Source of the DNA: Planctomycetota bacterium | Lineage (GTDB): Bacteria > Planctomycetota > UBA11346 | Direction: 5' to 3' | Assembly (NCBI GenBank): GCA_013816485.1 | Contig: JACDEI010000047.1 | Span: 1-38,894, forward strand | DNA length: 38,894 nucleotides | Shown: piece after piece, positions 27,931 to 37,586 of the stretch | Layout of the letters: every line of letters begins with the position of its first letter | Position numbering within the stretch: the stretch's first letter is position 1 | Position numbers and translations under genes: made by a program | The notes under the pieces: model-generated | Databases searched by the model: none | Told to the model about the DNA's origin: nothing | Seen by the model: the letters and a program-made list of their open reading frames with translations, nothing else

Positions 27931-30135
27931 TCATGTCGCTGCTGCTCCGGTACGTGGCACCTGCACCGTGATGCGGGTGCCGGCACCGAGGTTGCTGACG
28001 ATAGCCAACTCGCCGCTGATCTTCCGCGCCCGCTCCCGCATGCCCTGCACACCGAAGTGGCCGGCATCTGGTCCTGCCGCCGCACCAGGGTCGAAGCCAG
28101 CTCCATCATCAGCGATAGTGAGATCCAGGCGTTCGACGGTGAATGCCACGGTGATGGTGATGCTGCGCGCCTTCCCATGTCGCAGTGCGTTGTGCACCGC
28201 CTCCTGGACAATGCGCGAGCAGTGATGGGCGATCAGGCCCGATGCCGGTACCGCCGTGCCCTGCACTTCCACCACCACGCGCGCTTCATGACCAAGCACG
28301 GCCTGCTCCGCTACCGCGCGCAGCCGCGCCGGCAGGTCGCGTTCCTCGCGTTCGTCGGCGTTGAGATCCCACACCGCACGCCTGACCTCCGCACGGCAAT
28401 GGGTCAGCAGCGTGCGCGCCATGGTCAGCGGCGCGGGTGCTTGCGGCAGGCCCATGGTCGCGGCGTCGAGTTGCAGCGCGACACCGGTCAGGCCCTGCTC
28501 CAGGCTGTCGTGCAGTTCGCCGGCCAGGCGTTTGCGCTCGGTGGCGGTAGCGTCGAAGGCGACCTGCGCCTCGCGCCGTTTGTGGATCTCCTCGGCGAGT
28601 TGACGTGATCTGAACACGACACGCCGGCGCAGTTCGACCACCCATACCAGCGCCAGCAGCAGGGCGACCACCACCGACACCAGCAGGGCGAGCAAGCGTT
28701 CGCGCGTCCACCACGGTGGTGGATTCAGCAGCGTCAGATCGTTGCCCGAGCGCATCAGCAGCGCGAAGGTCGTCGGCGTGGTGCTCAGCAGCAGGACATC
28801 GCGTCCGGGCATCAGGTCGCAGACGCCGGTGACGCGCACCTGCGCACCGACCGCGGGTGCCTCGACCCCAGGCGGCAGGCGCACCGGGATCTGATGGGTG
28901 TCGGTACGCAGGGTGAAACCGGCCTCCTCATCGCGTTTCGTCGGCGGGCCGGCGATACCGGTGACGGTGATCAGACGCCAATCGCGCTCCGCCACCTCGC
29001 GTGGTTTGAGTTTGGCGAGCGGCGGTTCTTCCGGCGTGGGTTCGCCCACGTGGCCGACGACGTGCACCAGCGCCTGTTCCAGCACCGGATTGTACATGCC
29101 GATACGGGCGAAGGCGACGACCTCGACCTCGTCGCCGGGCTTGGCTTCGGCACGCACAACCGGGAAGACGCTAATGCCGGCCGCACCTTGTTGGATCACC
29201 AGCATGCCGTCGTTGTAGGTCACCACGCCGCGCACGCGCATGCGGTGGCGGCTCTGCTGCGGACCACCGGCGAGCAGCGATTCGATCGGCGTCAGCGGCA
29301 CCGCGAAGGGATCGCTCGGCGGCGGACGGGTGACGACGATATCGTCGACGGTGTGGACGAACACCATCCAGCGGTACGGCTCGTTGCGGCGGTTGGCTTG
29401 GCGCAGCGATACACCACGCAGACGGATGGCGGCGTCGAGGTAGCGCGCGGCATCGTTGGTGCCGTAGCGCGTGATCATCGCATCGACCGCGCCGGCGGGC
29501 GTGCCCAGGCGCAGCACCAGGCGTGGCGGATCGATGGTCACATCGATGAAGGCGGCGCGCACCACCGCGTTCACTTCCACCAGCCAGCCTTCGTGATAAC
29601 CGGCGGCGAGTTCCTCGGCCGAGACCGGGATCGCCAGCGGGATATCGGCGCGACCGAGTTTGCGCACCGCCTTCGCATCGACACGCGGGGCATAGACCGC
29701 GGCATCGGTGACGCCCTCGATCTCCACCTCGTCACCGGGTTCGACGTGCTGCCAGCCGTCTTTCGGTTGGCGTACGTGCACGCCGCCGGTGAGGTCCTGA
29801 AGAATGAAATCCGGCAGCTTGTCGCTGCGATAGTAGGTGACGACCCCGGTGAGCGTGACCGGGATTTTTTCGGCCGCCTGGGATGGCAGCAGTTCGCGCA
29901 CCGCGCCGGCGGTGGTGAGCGGCTCGGCCGCAGAGAGATGCGACAGGAACAACAGCGATACCAGGAGCAGGATGCCTTGCCCCCTGGGAGCGCCGGCTTC
30001 CAGCCGGCAGAGTGGGGGCACGAATAGTGTCCGTATCGCAAAGAAAAGGCAGGATTGCCCCAGGCCGGCTGGAAGCCGGCGCTCCCGGGGAGCAAGAGCC
30101 GCCGCGTCATCAACATCACTGATCGGTCGTGGCAT
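27931..30135 (-). CDS. Sensor histidine kinase, HisKA_3 type
   Basis: The open frame has 734 residues. From about residue 55 a hydrophobic segment (ILLLVSLLFLSHLSAAEP) looks like a signal peptide. An extracytoplasmic part of roughly 400 residues follows with OB-like beta stretches (PVTLTGVVTYYRSD, MRVRGVVTYND, VRVTGVCDLMPG), then a membrane helix (LLALLVSVVVALLLALVWVVEL). The DHp box is RKRLAGELHDSLEQG with His542, and the ATPase domain ends GHFGVQGMRERA. It pairs with the NarL-type regulator downstream. The ligand is unknown. The first 50 or so residues from the ATG at 30135 are translated from repeat copy C and are doubtful. The natural start may be ATC or CTG near 29971, right after the repeat edge AGGGGG. 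Confidence 0.88.
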   Translation of the reverse strand: MPRPISDVDDAAALAPRERRLPAGLGQSCLFFAIRTLFVPPLCRLEAGAPRGQGILLLVSLLFLSHLSAAEPLTTAGAVRELLPSQAAEKIPVTLTGVVTYYRSDKLPDFILQDLTGGVHVRQPKDGWQHVEPGDEVEIEGVTDAAVYAPRVDAKAVRKLGRADIPLAIPVSAEELAAGYHEGWLVEVNAVVRAAFIDVTIDPPRLVLRLGTPAGAVDAMITRYGTNDAARYLDAAIRLRGVSLRQANRRNEPYRWMVFVHTVDDIVVTRPPPSDPFAVPLTPIESLLAGGPQQSRHRMRVRGVVTYNDGMLVIQQGAAGISVFPVVRAEAKPGDEVEVVAFARIGMYNPVLEQALVHVVGHVGEPTPEEPPLAKLKPREVAERDWRLITVTGIAGPPTKRDEEAGFTLRTDTHQIPVRLPPGVEAPAVGAQVRVTGVCDLMPGRDVLLLSTTPTTFALLMRSGNDLTLLNPPPWWTRERLLALLVSVVVALLLALVWVVELRRRVVFRSRQLAEEIHKRREAQVAFDATATERKRLAGELHDSLEQGLTGVALQLDAATMGLPQAPAPLTMARTLLTHCRAEVRRAVWDLNADEREERDLPARLRAVAEQAVLGHEARVVVEVQGTAVPASGLIAHHCSRIVQEAVHNALRHGKARSITITVAFTVERLDLTIADDGAGFDPGAAAGPDAGHFGVQGMRERARKISGELAIVSNLGAGTRITVQVPRTGAAAT
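29981..30090. repeat. GGGAGCGCCGGC repeat, copy C
   Basis: An inverted repeat, 29981-30008 with 30064-30090, with a single-base difference, around a 55-nt centre starting AGAGTGGG and ending GATTGCCCC. It has the same orientation as copy B, so the histidine kinase gene lies between two direct copies about 2.2 kb apart. In both copies the reading frame continuous with the downstream gene is open and encodes RRLPAG and AGAPRGQ. Confidence 0.93.
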
Positions 30136-30251
30136 CTCGTGGTCATGCTGCGCCCCGCGCCCGCGCCCACAACTACAGCCCGCACACTACCGGTCCGGGT
30201 AGTCCCCGAGCGGGTAGTAGAGGCCACCTCGCCGGTGGTATGGTCTGTCCC

Positions 30252-33200
30252 ATGCGCGCCCCCCTCCTGCTCCTGTGCTCACTTACGTTCGTTCAGGCCG
30301 CTGATGCGACGCTGGAAAAACGCGCCATCGCCATCCTCGACCGCGCCTGCGCGGAGTGCCACAGCCACGCGGCGAAGAAGATGAAGGGCGGCCTGGCGCT
30401 CGACTCGCGCGCCGCGCTGCTCGAAGGCGGCGACACCGGTCCGGCGATCGTCGCCGGCGATCCGGCAAAGAGCCTGCTGGTGAAGGCCATTGGCTACGAG
30501 GACGAAGACCTGGAGATGCCGCCCAAGGGCAAGCGCCTGCCGGCGGAGGACGTGGCGACACTCGCAGCGTGGATCAAGGCCGGCGCACCGTGGCAGGCGA
30601 AGGCCTCCAACGCCCAGGCGCTTACCGGCAAACCCGCGCGCAAACCGGGCATGATCACCGTCGAGGACCGCGCGTGGTGGTCGTTCCAACCACTCGCGCA
30701 GGTTGAACCGCCAAAGGCTGGAGTCGGTTGGGCCATCAATGAGGTCGATCGCTTCGTCGCCGCCAAACACGCCGAGTCCGGCCTGACGCCCGCGCCGCAG
30801 GCCGATCGCGCGACGCTCATCCGCCGCGCCACCTACACCCTCACCGGACTGCCGCCGACGCCGGAGGACGTTGCCGCCTTTGTCGCCGATAACGCACCCA
30901 ATGCGTATGAAAAACTCGTCGACCGCCTGCTCGCCAGCCCAGGTTATGGCGAACACTGGGCGCGCCACTGGCTCGACCTGGTGCGTTACGCCGACAGCGA
31001 CGGCTTCCGCATCGACCACTACCGCCCCGACGCGTACCGTTACCGCGACTGGGTTGTTCGTTCGCTGAACGCCGACAAACCCTACGACCGCTTCGTCCAG
31101 GAGCAGATCGCTGGCGATGAAATGTTCCCGGACAATCCCGATGCGCTGGTCGCCACCGGTTACCTGCGCCACTGGAGCTACGAGTACAACAACCGCGACG
31201 TGGTGACGCAGCGCGACAACATCGTCATCGACCTCACCGACACCACCGCCGACGTCTTCATGGGGCTCGGCCTGGGCTGTGCGCGCTGCCACGACCACAA
31301 GTTCGATCCGTTGCTGCAAAAAGACTACTTCCGCCTGCGCGCTTTTTTTGAACCGGTGCTGCCGCGCGACGACCTCACCGCCACCACGGCTACTGAACGT
31401 GCCGCCCACGCCAAGGCCATGGCCGCGTGGGAAAGCAAATCCGCCGACGTGCGCGGGAAGATCACTGCGCTTGAAGCGCCCTACCGGGTGAAGGGGGAAA
31501 AAAAGGCGGTCACCATGTTCCCGCCCGAAACCCAGGCGATCTGGACCAAGGCGGCGAAGGAGCGCACGCCGCAGGAGGCGATCCTGGCCGACCTGGTGAA
31601 TCGCCAAGTGCTCTACGAATACGATCGCCTGATGACCTATGTGAAGGCGGATGAGAAACCCAAACTCATCGCGCTGCAACAGGAGCTGACCGCGCTGGAG
31701 AAGGACAAGCCCAAGGCCCTGGCGGTCGCCTTCGCCGCCACCGATGTCGGCCCCACGGCGCCGCCGACCATGATCCCGCGCAAGACCGCCATGGGCGCGA
31801 TCGCTCCTGGCTACCCGACCATCCTGGCTGCCGAACCGGCGAAAGTTCCGGCACCGTCCGCCACCAGCAGCAACCGCCGCGCCACGCTCGCCCGTTGGCT
31901 GACCGAGGAGACCAATCCGCTCACCGCGCGTGTGCTGGTCAATCGCGTATGGCAATACCACTTCGGCGCTGGCCTTGCCATCAACAGCTCGGACTTCGGC
32001 ATGCTCGGTGAACCACCATCGCATCCCGCGTTGCTCGACTGGCTGAGCAAACGTTTCATCGCTGAGGGCTGGTCGCTGAAGAAACTCCACCGCCACCTGC
32101 TGCTGTCGGCAACCTGGCAGCAGTCGGCAACACATCCGCAGGCCGAAGCTGCACGGCTCAAAGATCCGGAGAACCGCCTGCACTGGCGTGGCAGCACGCG
32201 CCGTCTTGGCGCTGAGGCCATTCGCGATGCGGTGCTCAGCGTCACCGGCGAGATCGACCTCACCCAGGGTGGTCCCGGTGTCGATGGTGCCAAGGCGCGT
32301 CGTTCGCTCTACGTCAAGGTGCAACGCAACCGCCGCGACGCGGTGCTTGATGTGTTCGACGTAGCCGAGGGGTTCGCCTCCACCGCCAGCCGCAACATCA
32401 CCACCACGCCGCGCCAATCGCTGCTGCTGTTCAACGGTGAATGGGCGCTGGCCCGCGCGCGTGCGTTCGCCGCGCGGCTGACGAAGGAGGTCCAGGGCTC
32501 CGGTGCCGACGGCGTGGCCAAACGCACCACGCGCGCCTATCAGCTCGCCTACGGCCGCGCGCCGACACCAGCAGAACTGACGGCGGCCGGCGAGTTCCTT
32601 GGCGCACAGAAAGATGTCGGCGGCGGCGTGCAGGTGCAGGCCTCGTTGATCGGCGACAAGCTGCCGTTCCGCGATGGCCGTGGCGCGGTGTTGTCGCCTG
32701 GGACGATGCAGGACCGCCTGATGATCGGCGACCGCGCGCGCTTGCCGGAAGGCGACCTCACCATCGAAGCGTTCGTCCTGCTGCGCGCGCCGTATGAAAA
32801 CGCCGACGTGCGCACCATCGCCGCACGCTGGGACGGCGACCTCAAGACCCCCGGCTGGTCCCTCGGCGTCACCGGCAAGAAGTCGCGCTACAAGCCGATG
32901 ACCCTGCTGCTGCAGCTGTCGAGCGGGGCGGACGGTGCGAAGGAAGCGGAACCGCTCTTCAGCGGCCTGTTCCTGCAACCCGGTCGACCCTACTTTGTTG
33001 CCGCGAGCATAAAGTTATCCGACGGCGGCGAGGGCCCTGATGGCAAAGAAAAAGCCGGTGGCGTGACCTTCTACATCAAAGACCTGTCGAACGATGATGA
33101 GCCGATGCAGAGCGCCCGCGTGCCGCACAAGACCACCAAACTTCCGGAGGTCGATGCACCGCTGACCATCGGCGGTCGTTGGGGTGCGCAAAAACACCTG

Positions 33201-33467
33201 TGGGACGGTGTAATCGACGACGTGCGCATGAGCGACGTGGCGCTGCGCGGCGAACAACTCCTGCTGACCACCGAAGGCCTGACCGACCACACCATCGGCT
33301 ACTGGCGCTTCGAGAACCGCACCGGCGCCTTCAACGACTCGTCACCACATGGACGTCACCTGATGACCCTGACCACCGACAGCGGCGTGCGCGACACCTC
33401 GCTCGACGCGTGGACGGACTTCTGCCATGTGCTGATCAATTCCAACGAGTTGATCTATGTGGATTAG
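30252..33467 (+). CDS. PSCyt1-DUF1549-DUF1553 cytochrome-type protein with LamG-like C-terminus
   Basis: A 1071-residue exported protein with a signal peptide MRAPLLLLCSLTFVQAAD. The N-terminal PSCyt1 domain has a haem c site CAECH (Cys33, Cys36, His37) and a likely distal-ligand region LEMPPKGKRL. DUF1549 follows with CARCHDHKFDP (Cys343, Cys346, His347). DUF1553 includes TNPLTARVLVNRVWQYHFG. From about residue 816 to 1060 there is a concanavalin/LamG-type domain (LTIEAFVLLRAPYEN, then GVIDDVRMSDVAL), suggesting carbohydrate binding. ATG 30240 is an alternative start four codons upstream. The protein is followed by a DUF1501 gene, the standard partner. A possible role is redox-linked handling of polysaccharide in the periplasm or at the cell surface (inference). 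Confidence 0.92.
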   Translation: MRAPLLLLCSLTFVQAADATLEKRAIAILDRACAECHSHAAKKMKGGLALDSRAALLEGGDTGPAIVAGDPAKSLLVKAIGYEDEDLEMPPKGKRLPAEDVATLAAWIKAGAPWQAKASNAQALTGKPARKPGMITVEDRAWWSFQPLAQVEPPKAGVGWAINEVDRFVAAKHAESGLTPAPQADRATLIRRATYTLTGLPPTPEDVAAFVADNAPNAYEKLVDRLLASPGYGEHWARHWLDLVRYADSDGFRIDHYRPDAYRYRDWVVRSLNADKPYDRFVQEQIAGDEMFPDNPDALVATGYLRHWSYEYNNRDVVTQRDNIVIDLTDTTADVFMGLGLGCARCHDHKFDPLLQKDYFRLRAFFEPVLPRDDLTATTATERAAHAKAMAAWESKSADVRGKITALEAPYRVKGEKKAVTMFPPETQAIWTKAAKERTPQEAILADLVNRQVLYEYDRLMTYVKADEKPKLIALQQELTALEKDKPKALAVAFAATDVGPTAPPTMIPRKTAMGAIAPGYPTILAAEPAKVPAPSATSSNRRATLARWLTEETNPLTARVLVNRVWQYHFGAGLAINSSDFGMLGEPPSHPALLDWLSKRFIAEGWSLKKLHRHLLLSATWQQSATHPQAEAARLKDPENRLHWRGSTRRLGAEAIRDAVLSVTGEIDLTQGGPGVDGAKARRSLYVKVQRNRRDAVLDVFDVAEGFASTASRNITTTPRQSLLLFNGEWALARARAFAARLTKEVQGSGADGVAKRTTRAYQLAYGRAPTPAELTAAGEFLGAQKDVGGGVQVQASLIGDKLPFRDGRGAVLSPGTMQDRLMIGDRARLPEGDLTIEAFVLLRAPYENADVRTIAARWDGDLKTPGWSLGVTGKKSRYKPMTLLLQLSSGADGAKEAEPLFSGLFLQPGRPYFVAASIKLSDGGEGPDGKEKAGGVTFYIKDLSNDDEPMQSARVPHKTTKLPEVDAPLTIGGRWGAQKHLWDGVIDDVRMSDVALRGEQLLLTTEGLTDHTIGYWRFENRTGAFNDSSPHGRHLMTLTTDSGVRDTSLDAWTDFCHVLINSNELIYVD

Positions 33468-33483
33468 GATTGCCGCGGTGCGA

Positions 33484-33646
33484 GGTCCGGGGTCCGGGGT
33501 CCGGGGTCCGGGGTCTTTTGATGCGATGTTCTTCACCGTCACCTTCCGCCATCTGAGAGCACCATGACCATCCATGCGCGCCCGTACCACAAGGCCCCGG
33601 AACCCGGAACCCGGAACCCAGACTCCGAACCCCGGACTCCGGACCC
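33484..33646. repeat. Inverted 7-nt tandem repeats spanning a gene start
   Basis: The left arm (33484-33516) is four to five copies of GGGGTCC. The right arm (about 33596-33646) is a run of CCCGGAA, then CCGGACT/CCGGACC-type units, the approximate reverse complement. The DUF1501 start codon at 33564 lies in the spacer, so the right arm is translated. Confidence 0.92.
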
Positions 33647-35054
33647 GTCCCTCTCCCGCCGCGACCTCCTCCTGAAATCCGGCATGGGCTTCGGTGCCCT
33701 CGCGCTGTCGTCCCTGTTGCCATCATCGCTGTTCGCTGGTGAACCGGCGCGTTCGGCGGTTTCGCCGCTGTTGCCGCGCAAGGGCCACCACGCCGCGACG
33801 GCCAAGAGCGTGATCTTCCTGTTCATGGAAGGTGGTCCTAGCCACATCGATCTCTTCGATCCCAAGCCGGAGCTGAACAAACTCGCGGGCAAACCGCTGC
33901 CTGACAGTTTCGGCACCGTCATCACCGCCATGGGCGAGGCGCGTTCGCCGCTCTTGGCCTGCAAACGTGAATGGAAACAACACGGCAAGTCCGGGCTGTG
34001 GATGAGCGACTGGATCCCCAACATCGCCTCATGCGCTGATGACCTCGCGGTGATCCGTTCCTGCGTCGCCGATGGCATCAACCACTCGTCCGGCGTGTGC
34101 CAGATGAACACCGGCAGCATTCTGGCTGGGCGGCCGTCGCTCGGCGCGTGGACGACCTATGGCATGGGCACCGAGAACCAGGATCTTCCGGCCTTCGTGG
34201 TGATGCAGGACAACGCCACTGCGGTGGTGAACGGCCCACGCAACTGGGGTGCCGGCTTCATGCCCGCGATCTACCAGGGCACACCGATTGATGGCGGAGC
34301 CGAGCCGATCGCCAATCTGACGCCGCCGAACTCGGTCGGCGCTGGACGGCAGAAGACCAAGCTCGATTTCCTCACGCGCATGAACCGCGCGCACGCGGCG
34401 ACCAGACAGCAGAGCGAACTCGACGCCCGCATCGCCAGCTACGAACTCGCCTACCGCATGCAGGCCGAGGCCCCGGAAGCGGTCGACGTCAGCGGTGAAA
34501 GCGACGCGACCAAGGCGCTCTACGGCATCGACCAGAAGGACACCGCGCGTTTCGGCGGCATGTGCCTGCTCGCCCGTCGGCTGGTGGAACGCGGCACGCG
34601 TTTCGTCCAACTCTACCACGGTGCCGGCAGCAAGTGGGACGCGCACGACAAGATCGAGTCCAACCATTCGGCGCTCTGCCGCGGTATGGACCTGCCGGTG
34701 GCGGGATTGCTCAAGGATCTGAAAGCCCGCGGCCTGCTCGACAGCACGCTGGTGGTGTGGGGCGGCGAATTCGGCCGCACACCGATGAGCGAGAAGGGCG
34801 ACGGCCGCGACCACAACCCCACCGGCTTCACCATGTGGATGGCCGGCGGCGGCGTGAAGGGCGGCCAGACCATCGGCTCCACCGACGAGGTCGGCCTGCA
34901 CGCGGTCGAAGACCGCCTGCACGTGCACGACCTGCACGCGACCATCCTGCACCTGATGGGCATCGACCACGAACGGCTGGTTTATACCTACAAGGGACGG
35001 CCGGAACGCGCGACGCTCAACGAAGGCACGGCGTACAGGAAGATCATGGGGTAG
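33564..35054 (+). CDS. DUF1501 domain protein, Tat signal with repeat-encoded n-region
   Basis: A 496-residue DUF1501 protein, partner of the cytochrome-type gene 96 bp upstream. The twin-arginine signal is SLSRRDLLLKSGMGFGALALSS, with arginines at 32-33. The family signature FLFMEGGPSHIDLFDPKP follows, and WGGEFGRTPMSEKGDGRDHNP appears near the C-terminus. Residues 11-29 (APEPGTRNPDSEPRTPDPS) are encoded by degenerate 7-nt repeats and give a heptad-like proline-rich stretch ahead of the Tat motif. This makes the n-region unusually long but leaves the motif intact. No clear ribosome site precedes the ATG. It belongs to a different subgroup from the DUF1501 protein at 15999 (longer, with different spacing). 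Confidence 0.9.
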   Translation: MTIHARPYHKAPEPGTRNPDSEPRTPDPSLSRRDLLLKSGMGFGALALSSLLPSSLFAGEPARSAVSPLLPRKGHHAATAKSVIFLFMEGGPSHIDLFDPKPELNKLAGKPLPDSFGTVITAMGEARSPLLACKREWKQHGKSGLWMSDWIPNIASCADDLAVIRSCVADGINHSSGVCQMNTGSILAGRPSLGAWTTYGMGTENQDLPAFVVMQDNATAVVNGPRNWGAGFMPAIYQGTPIDGGAEPIANLTPPNSVGAGRQKTKLDFLTRMNRAHAATRQQSELDARIASYELAYRMQAEAPEAVDVSGESDATKALYGIDQKDTARFGGMCLLARRLVERGTRFVQLYHGAGSKWDAHDKIESNHSALCRGMDLPVAGLLKDLKARGLLDSTLVVWGGEFGRTPMSEKGDGRDHNPTGFTMWMAGGGVKGGQTIGSTDEVGLHAVEDRLHVHDLHATILHLMGIDHERLVYTYKGRPERATLNEGTAYRKIMG

Positions 35055-35067
35055 ACACTATCGGACT

Positions 35068-35150
35068 GAACAAGAGGAACGGAGCAACGGAGGCAGGCAG
35101 GGAAGGAGAGAATTCCGCGGATCTCCTCCGTTTCTCCGTTCCTCTTGTTC
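35068..35150. repeat. 26-nt inverted repeat with AACGGAG units
   Basis: The arms at 35068-35093 and 35125-35150 match over 26 nt with one mismatch (GAACAAGAGGAACGGAG then AACGGAGG). The spacer is 31 nt and G/A-rich. It lies between the DUF1501 gene and the cobA-hemD gene. Confidence 0.93.
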
Positions 35151-35274
35151 GATCGTCTGGTCGATTTCTTCGTCTGACCATCCCCATAGACCAACACCAT
35201 TCGTCGATTGCATGTAAGCCTGCCGCCACTTGCCGGCTACGCACAGCCGCGTCATTGGCTAGCCTCTGCCGACG

Positions 35275-36780
35275 ATGAACCTGCCTGGAACCGTTTTTCT
35301 CGCTGGCGCTGGTCCAGGTGACCCCGGCCTACTGACGCTGCGCGCTGCCGAGTTGCTGACGGACTGCGACTGCGTGGTCCACGACTACCTGGTGAATCCG
35401 GCGATCATCGCGCGCATTCCTGCCCACGTCGAACGGCACTTCGTCGGCAAACGTGGCGGTCGCGCGTCGGCGTCGCAGGACGAGATCAACCGCCTGCTCA
35501 TCGAGCTGACCAAGACGCACAAGCGCGTGCTGCGTTTGAAAGGTGGCGATCCGTTCCTCTTCGGACGTGGTGGTGAAGAGGCCGCCGCACTCGCGGAAGC
35601 TGGCGTGCCCTTCGAGGTCGTGCCCGGCGTCACCAGCGGTATCGGCGTCCCGGCCTATGCCGGCATACCCGTCACGCACCGTGCGGCATCGTCGGTGGTC
35701 GCCTTTGCTACCGGGCATCAGGCCAAAGGTGAAACCGAAGACCTCGATTGGGCCGGCCTCGCGCGCATCGAAACCGTCGTGCTCTACATGGGCATGCACA
35801 AGTTGGCGCAGAACTGCGCGTCGCTCATCGCCCATGGTCGAAGTGCCGACACGCCGGCCTGCGCCATCCAGTGGGGCAGCTACGCCCGTCAGCGCGTGGT
35901 CGTCGGAACGCTAGCGACCCTGCCGCAATTGGCGGCGGAAGCCAAACTCGGTGCGCCCGCCATCACCGTCATCGGCGAGGTGGTGCGCTACCGCGAGAAG
36001 ATCCGCTGGTTCGACAACCGTCCGCTATCCGGCCGACGCGTGGTGATCACGCGCTCGCGCGAACAGGCGAGCGAACTCGCCGACCTGCTCGGTCGCGTCG
36101 GCGCGGAGGTCGTCGAAGCGCCGGTCGCGCGCCAGGAGCTGCCGACTTCGTGGGACGACCTCGACGCCGCGCTGCGCAACCTGCACTCGTTCCGTTGGAT
36201 CGCCTTCACCTCGGCCAACACCGTGCGTTTCACCTGGGATCGTCTGCGCGCACTGGGACTCGACGCGCGTGCGTTCGCCACCTTGCGCATCGCCGCCATC
36301 GGCCCGACCACCGCGGCGCTGCTGGCCGAACGCGGCCTGGCCGCCGACTTGGTGCCACAGCAGTACGACGCCGCGAGCTTGGCCAAGGCACTGGTCACGC
36401 GCGAGTCGCTGCCGCCGTCGGTGCTGCTGCCACAGGCCGACAACGCCAAGCCGATCCTGCGCGACCACCTGCAGCAGGCCGGGTGCACGGTCACCACCGC
36501 CATCGCTTACCGCACGGTGCCGGTGCCCTTCACCCTCGATCCGGAGTTGCCGGTGGATGCGGTAACCTTCGCCTCGTCCGCGACCGTCGAACGGTTCGTC
36601 AGCGGCTTGGGCCGCGAACGCATCGCCGCGCTCACCGCCGCCGGCTGCCGCTACTACGCCATCGGGCCGCAGACCGCTGCGACCATGACCGCCAACGGTC
36701 TGCCGATCGCTGCCACGGCTGAGGAAGCGACCATTCCCGCCCTGGTCCAGGCCGTGGTACGCGATCTGGCGACGACCTGA
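35275..36780 (+). CDS. cobA-hemD: Uroporphyrinogen-III C-methyltransferase/synthase fusion
   Basis: A 501-residue bifunctional cytosolic enzyme. Residues 1 to about 245 are SUMT (CobA type): [19 protein letters not shown], the loop [13 protein letters not shown], and [20 protein letters not shown]. This half methylates uroporphyrinogen III at C2 and C7 to precorrin-2 for sirohaem or B12. Residues from about 248 are uroporphyrinogen-III synthase (HemD), starting [20 protein letters not shown] and ending with the usual [17 protein letters not shown] stretch, which closes hydroxymethylbilane into uroporphyrinogen III. The fusion is common in many bacteria. No other tetrapyrrole gene is adjacent. 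The start ATG at 35275 ([11 protein letters not shown]) is clear although no strong ribosome site precedes it. Nearby genes encode haem c-type proteins, but a functional link is only a guess. Confidence 0.95.
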   Translation: MNLPGTVFLAGAGPGDPGLLTLRAAELLTDCDCVVHDYLVNPAIIARIPAHVERHFVGKRGGRASASQDEINRLLIELTKTHKRVLRLKGGDPFLFGRGGEEAAALAEAGVPFEVVPGVTSGIGVPAYAGIPVTHRAASSVVAFATGHQAKGETEDLDWAGLARIETVVLYMGMHKLAQNCASLIAHGRSADTPACAIQWGSYARQRVVVGTLATLPQLAAEAKLGAPAITVIGEVVRYREKIRWFDNRPLSGRRVVITRSREQASELADLLGRVGAEVVEAPVARQELPTSWDDLDAALRNLHSFRWIAFTSANTVRFTWDRLRALGLDARAFATLRIAAIGPTTAALLAERGLAADLVPQQYDAASLAKALVTRESLPPSVLLPQADNAKPILRDHLQQAGCTVTTAIAYRTVPVPFTLDPELPVDAVTFASSATVERFVSGLGRERIAALTAAGCRYYAIGPQTAATMTANGLPIAATAEEATIPALVQAVVRDLATT

Positions 36781-36914
36781 CCTTTCACCCGCAAGCCAAC
36801 TGAGCCACCGGCGGATGTCGCAGTGGCAACGTCCTCCACTTTCCGCGCAACCTGCGGCAAGATGCCGGTAACCGGGAAGCCGTCCCCGGCGTTATCCCGG
36901 TCGGGACGCGGTGT

Positions 36915-36942
36915 TTGCCGCCCGATACCCCTGCACTAGAAC
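36915..36942 (+). promoter_or_regulatory. Possible sigma-70-like promoter
   Basis: TTGCCG (36915-36920) and TAGAAC (36937-36942) are 16 nt apart, 20 bp before the ATG of the small exported protein. Neither box is a strong match, so this is tentative. Confidence 0.25.
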
Positions 36943-36962
36943 CTGCCAGCGGAGCCCAACCG

Positions 36963-37586
36963 ATGCGCCACCTCCTGATCCTCGCCCTCGCGCTCGTCAC
37001 CGTGCTGGCGTTGCCGCTCGCTGCCGCCGACGCGCCCAAACTGCCGCCCAAGGCCCAGGAGGTGGTGGACAAACTGGAGAAGTCTGAGGCCAAGCTCACC
37101 ACCGACTACAAGAAGTCGGTGAACACCGAGCGCGCCAAATCGATCAGCGACCTGCAGAAGGCACAGAAGGACGTGACCAAGAGTGGCGACCTCGACGGGG
37201 CGCTGGCGATCAAGAAGCAGATCGAGGAGTTGCAGGCCAAGATCGCCGCCGATGAGGAGACCGATCTGCTGGGCAACAAGAACAGCAAGGCGGATCCGGC
37301 CAAGCTGCTGGTCGGCAAGTGGGACTTCATCAAGACCAACGGCGTCGCCGGCACGCTCGATTTCAAGGCCGACGGCAACTGCATCGCCACCATCACCGCG
37401 CCGGTCGCCTTCCCCTATGTGCCGTGCAAGTGGGAGATGAAAGAAGAGAAAGTGCTGCTGACCTGGCTTAGCGACGCGACCAAGGTCGATAGCCTGGTCT
37501 TCACCGCCGCGACCAAGCTCGCCGGCGACACCCACGATGTGGGCAAGAACAGCATCAACGCGACCAAACAGCCGGTTGAGAAATAA
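36963..37586 (+). CDS. Small exported protein, coiled coil plus beta domain
   Basis: A 207-residue protein with a clear signal peptide (MRHLLILALALVTVLALPLAAAD). Residues of about 25-100 are charged and helical, probably a coiled coil (DKLEKSEAKLTTDYKKSV, IKKQIEELQAKIAADEE). The C-terminal half from KLLVGKWDFIK looks like a small beta-sheet domain of the lipocalin-like kind (GTLDFKADGNCIATI, CKWEMKEEKVLLTW). I do not recognise a named family. GGAG lies nine bases before the ATG. The stop codon overlaps the manA start by one base (TAATG), so the two are co-translated, although no functional link is evident. Confidence 0.8.
   Translation: MRHLLILALALVTVLALPLAAADAPKLPPKAQEVVDKLEKSEAKLTTDYKKSVNTERAKSISDLQKAQKDVTKSGDLDGALAIKKQIEELQAKIAADEETDLLGNKNSKADPAKLLVGKWDFIKTNGVAGTLDFKADGNCIATITAPVAFPYVPCKWEMKEEKVLLTWLSDATKVDSLVFTAATKLAGDTHDVGKNSINATKQPVEK

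Noticed and set aside
27795..28211. N-terminal extension of the response regulator to 28211
   Set aside because: The extension is translated from the repeat element and overlaps the kinase gene. The receiver domain begins canonically at 27794.
30279..32978. 899-codon minus-strand open frame opposite the PSCyt1/DUF1549 gene
   Set aside because: The plus strand encodes haem sites and three known domains, and the minus frame is an artefact of codon bias.
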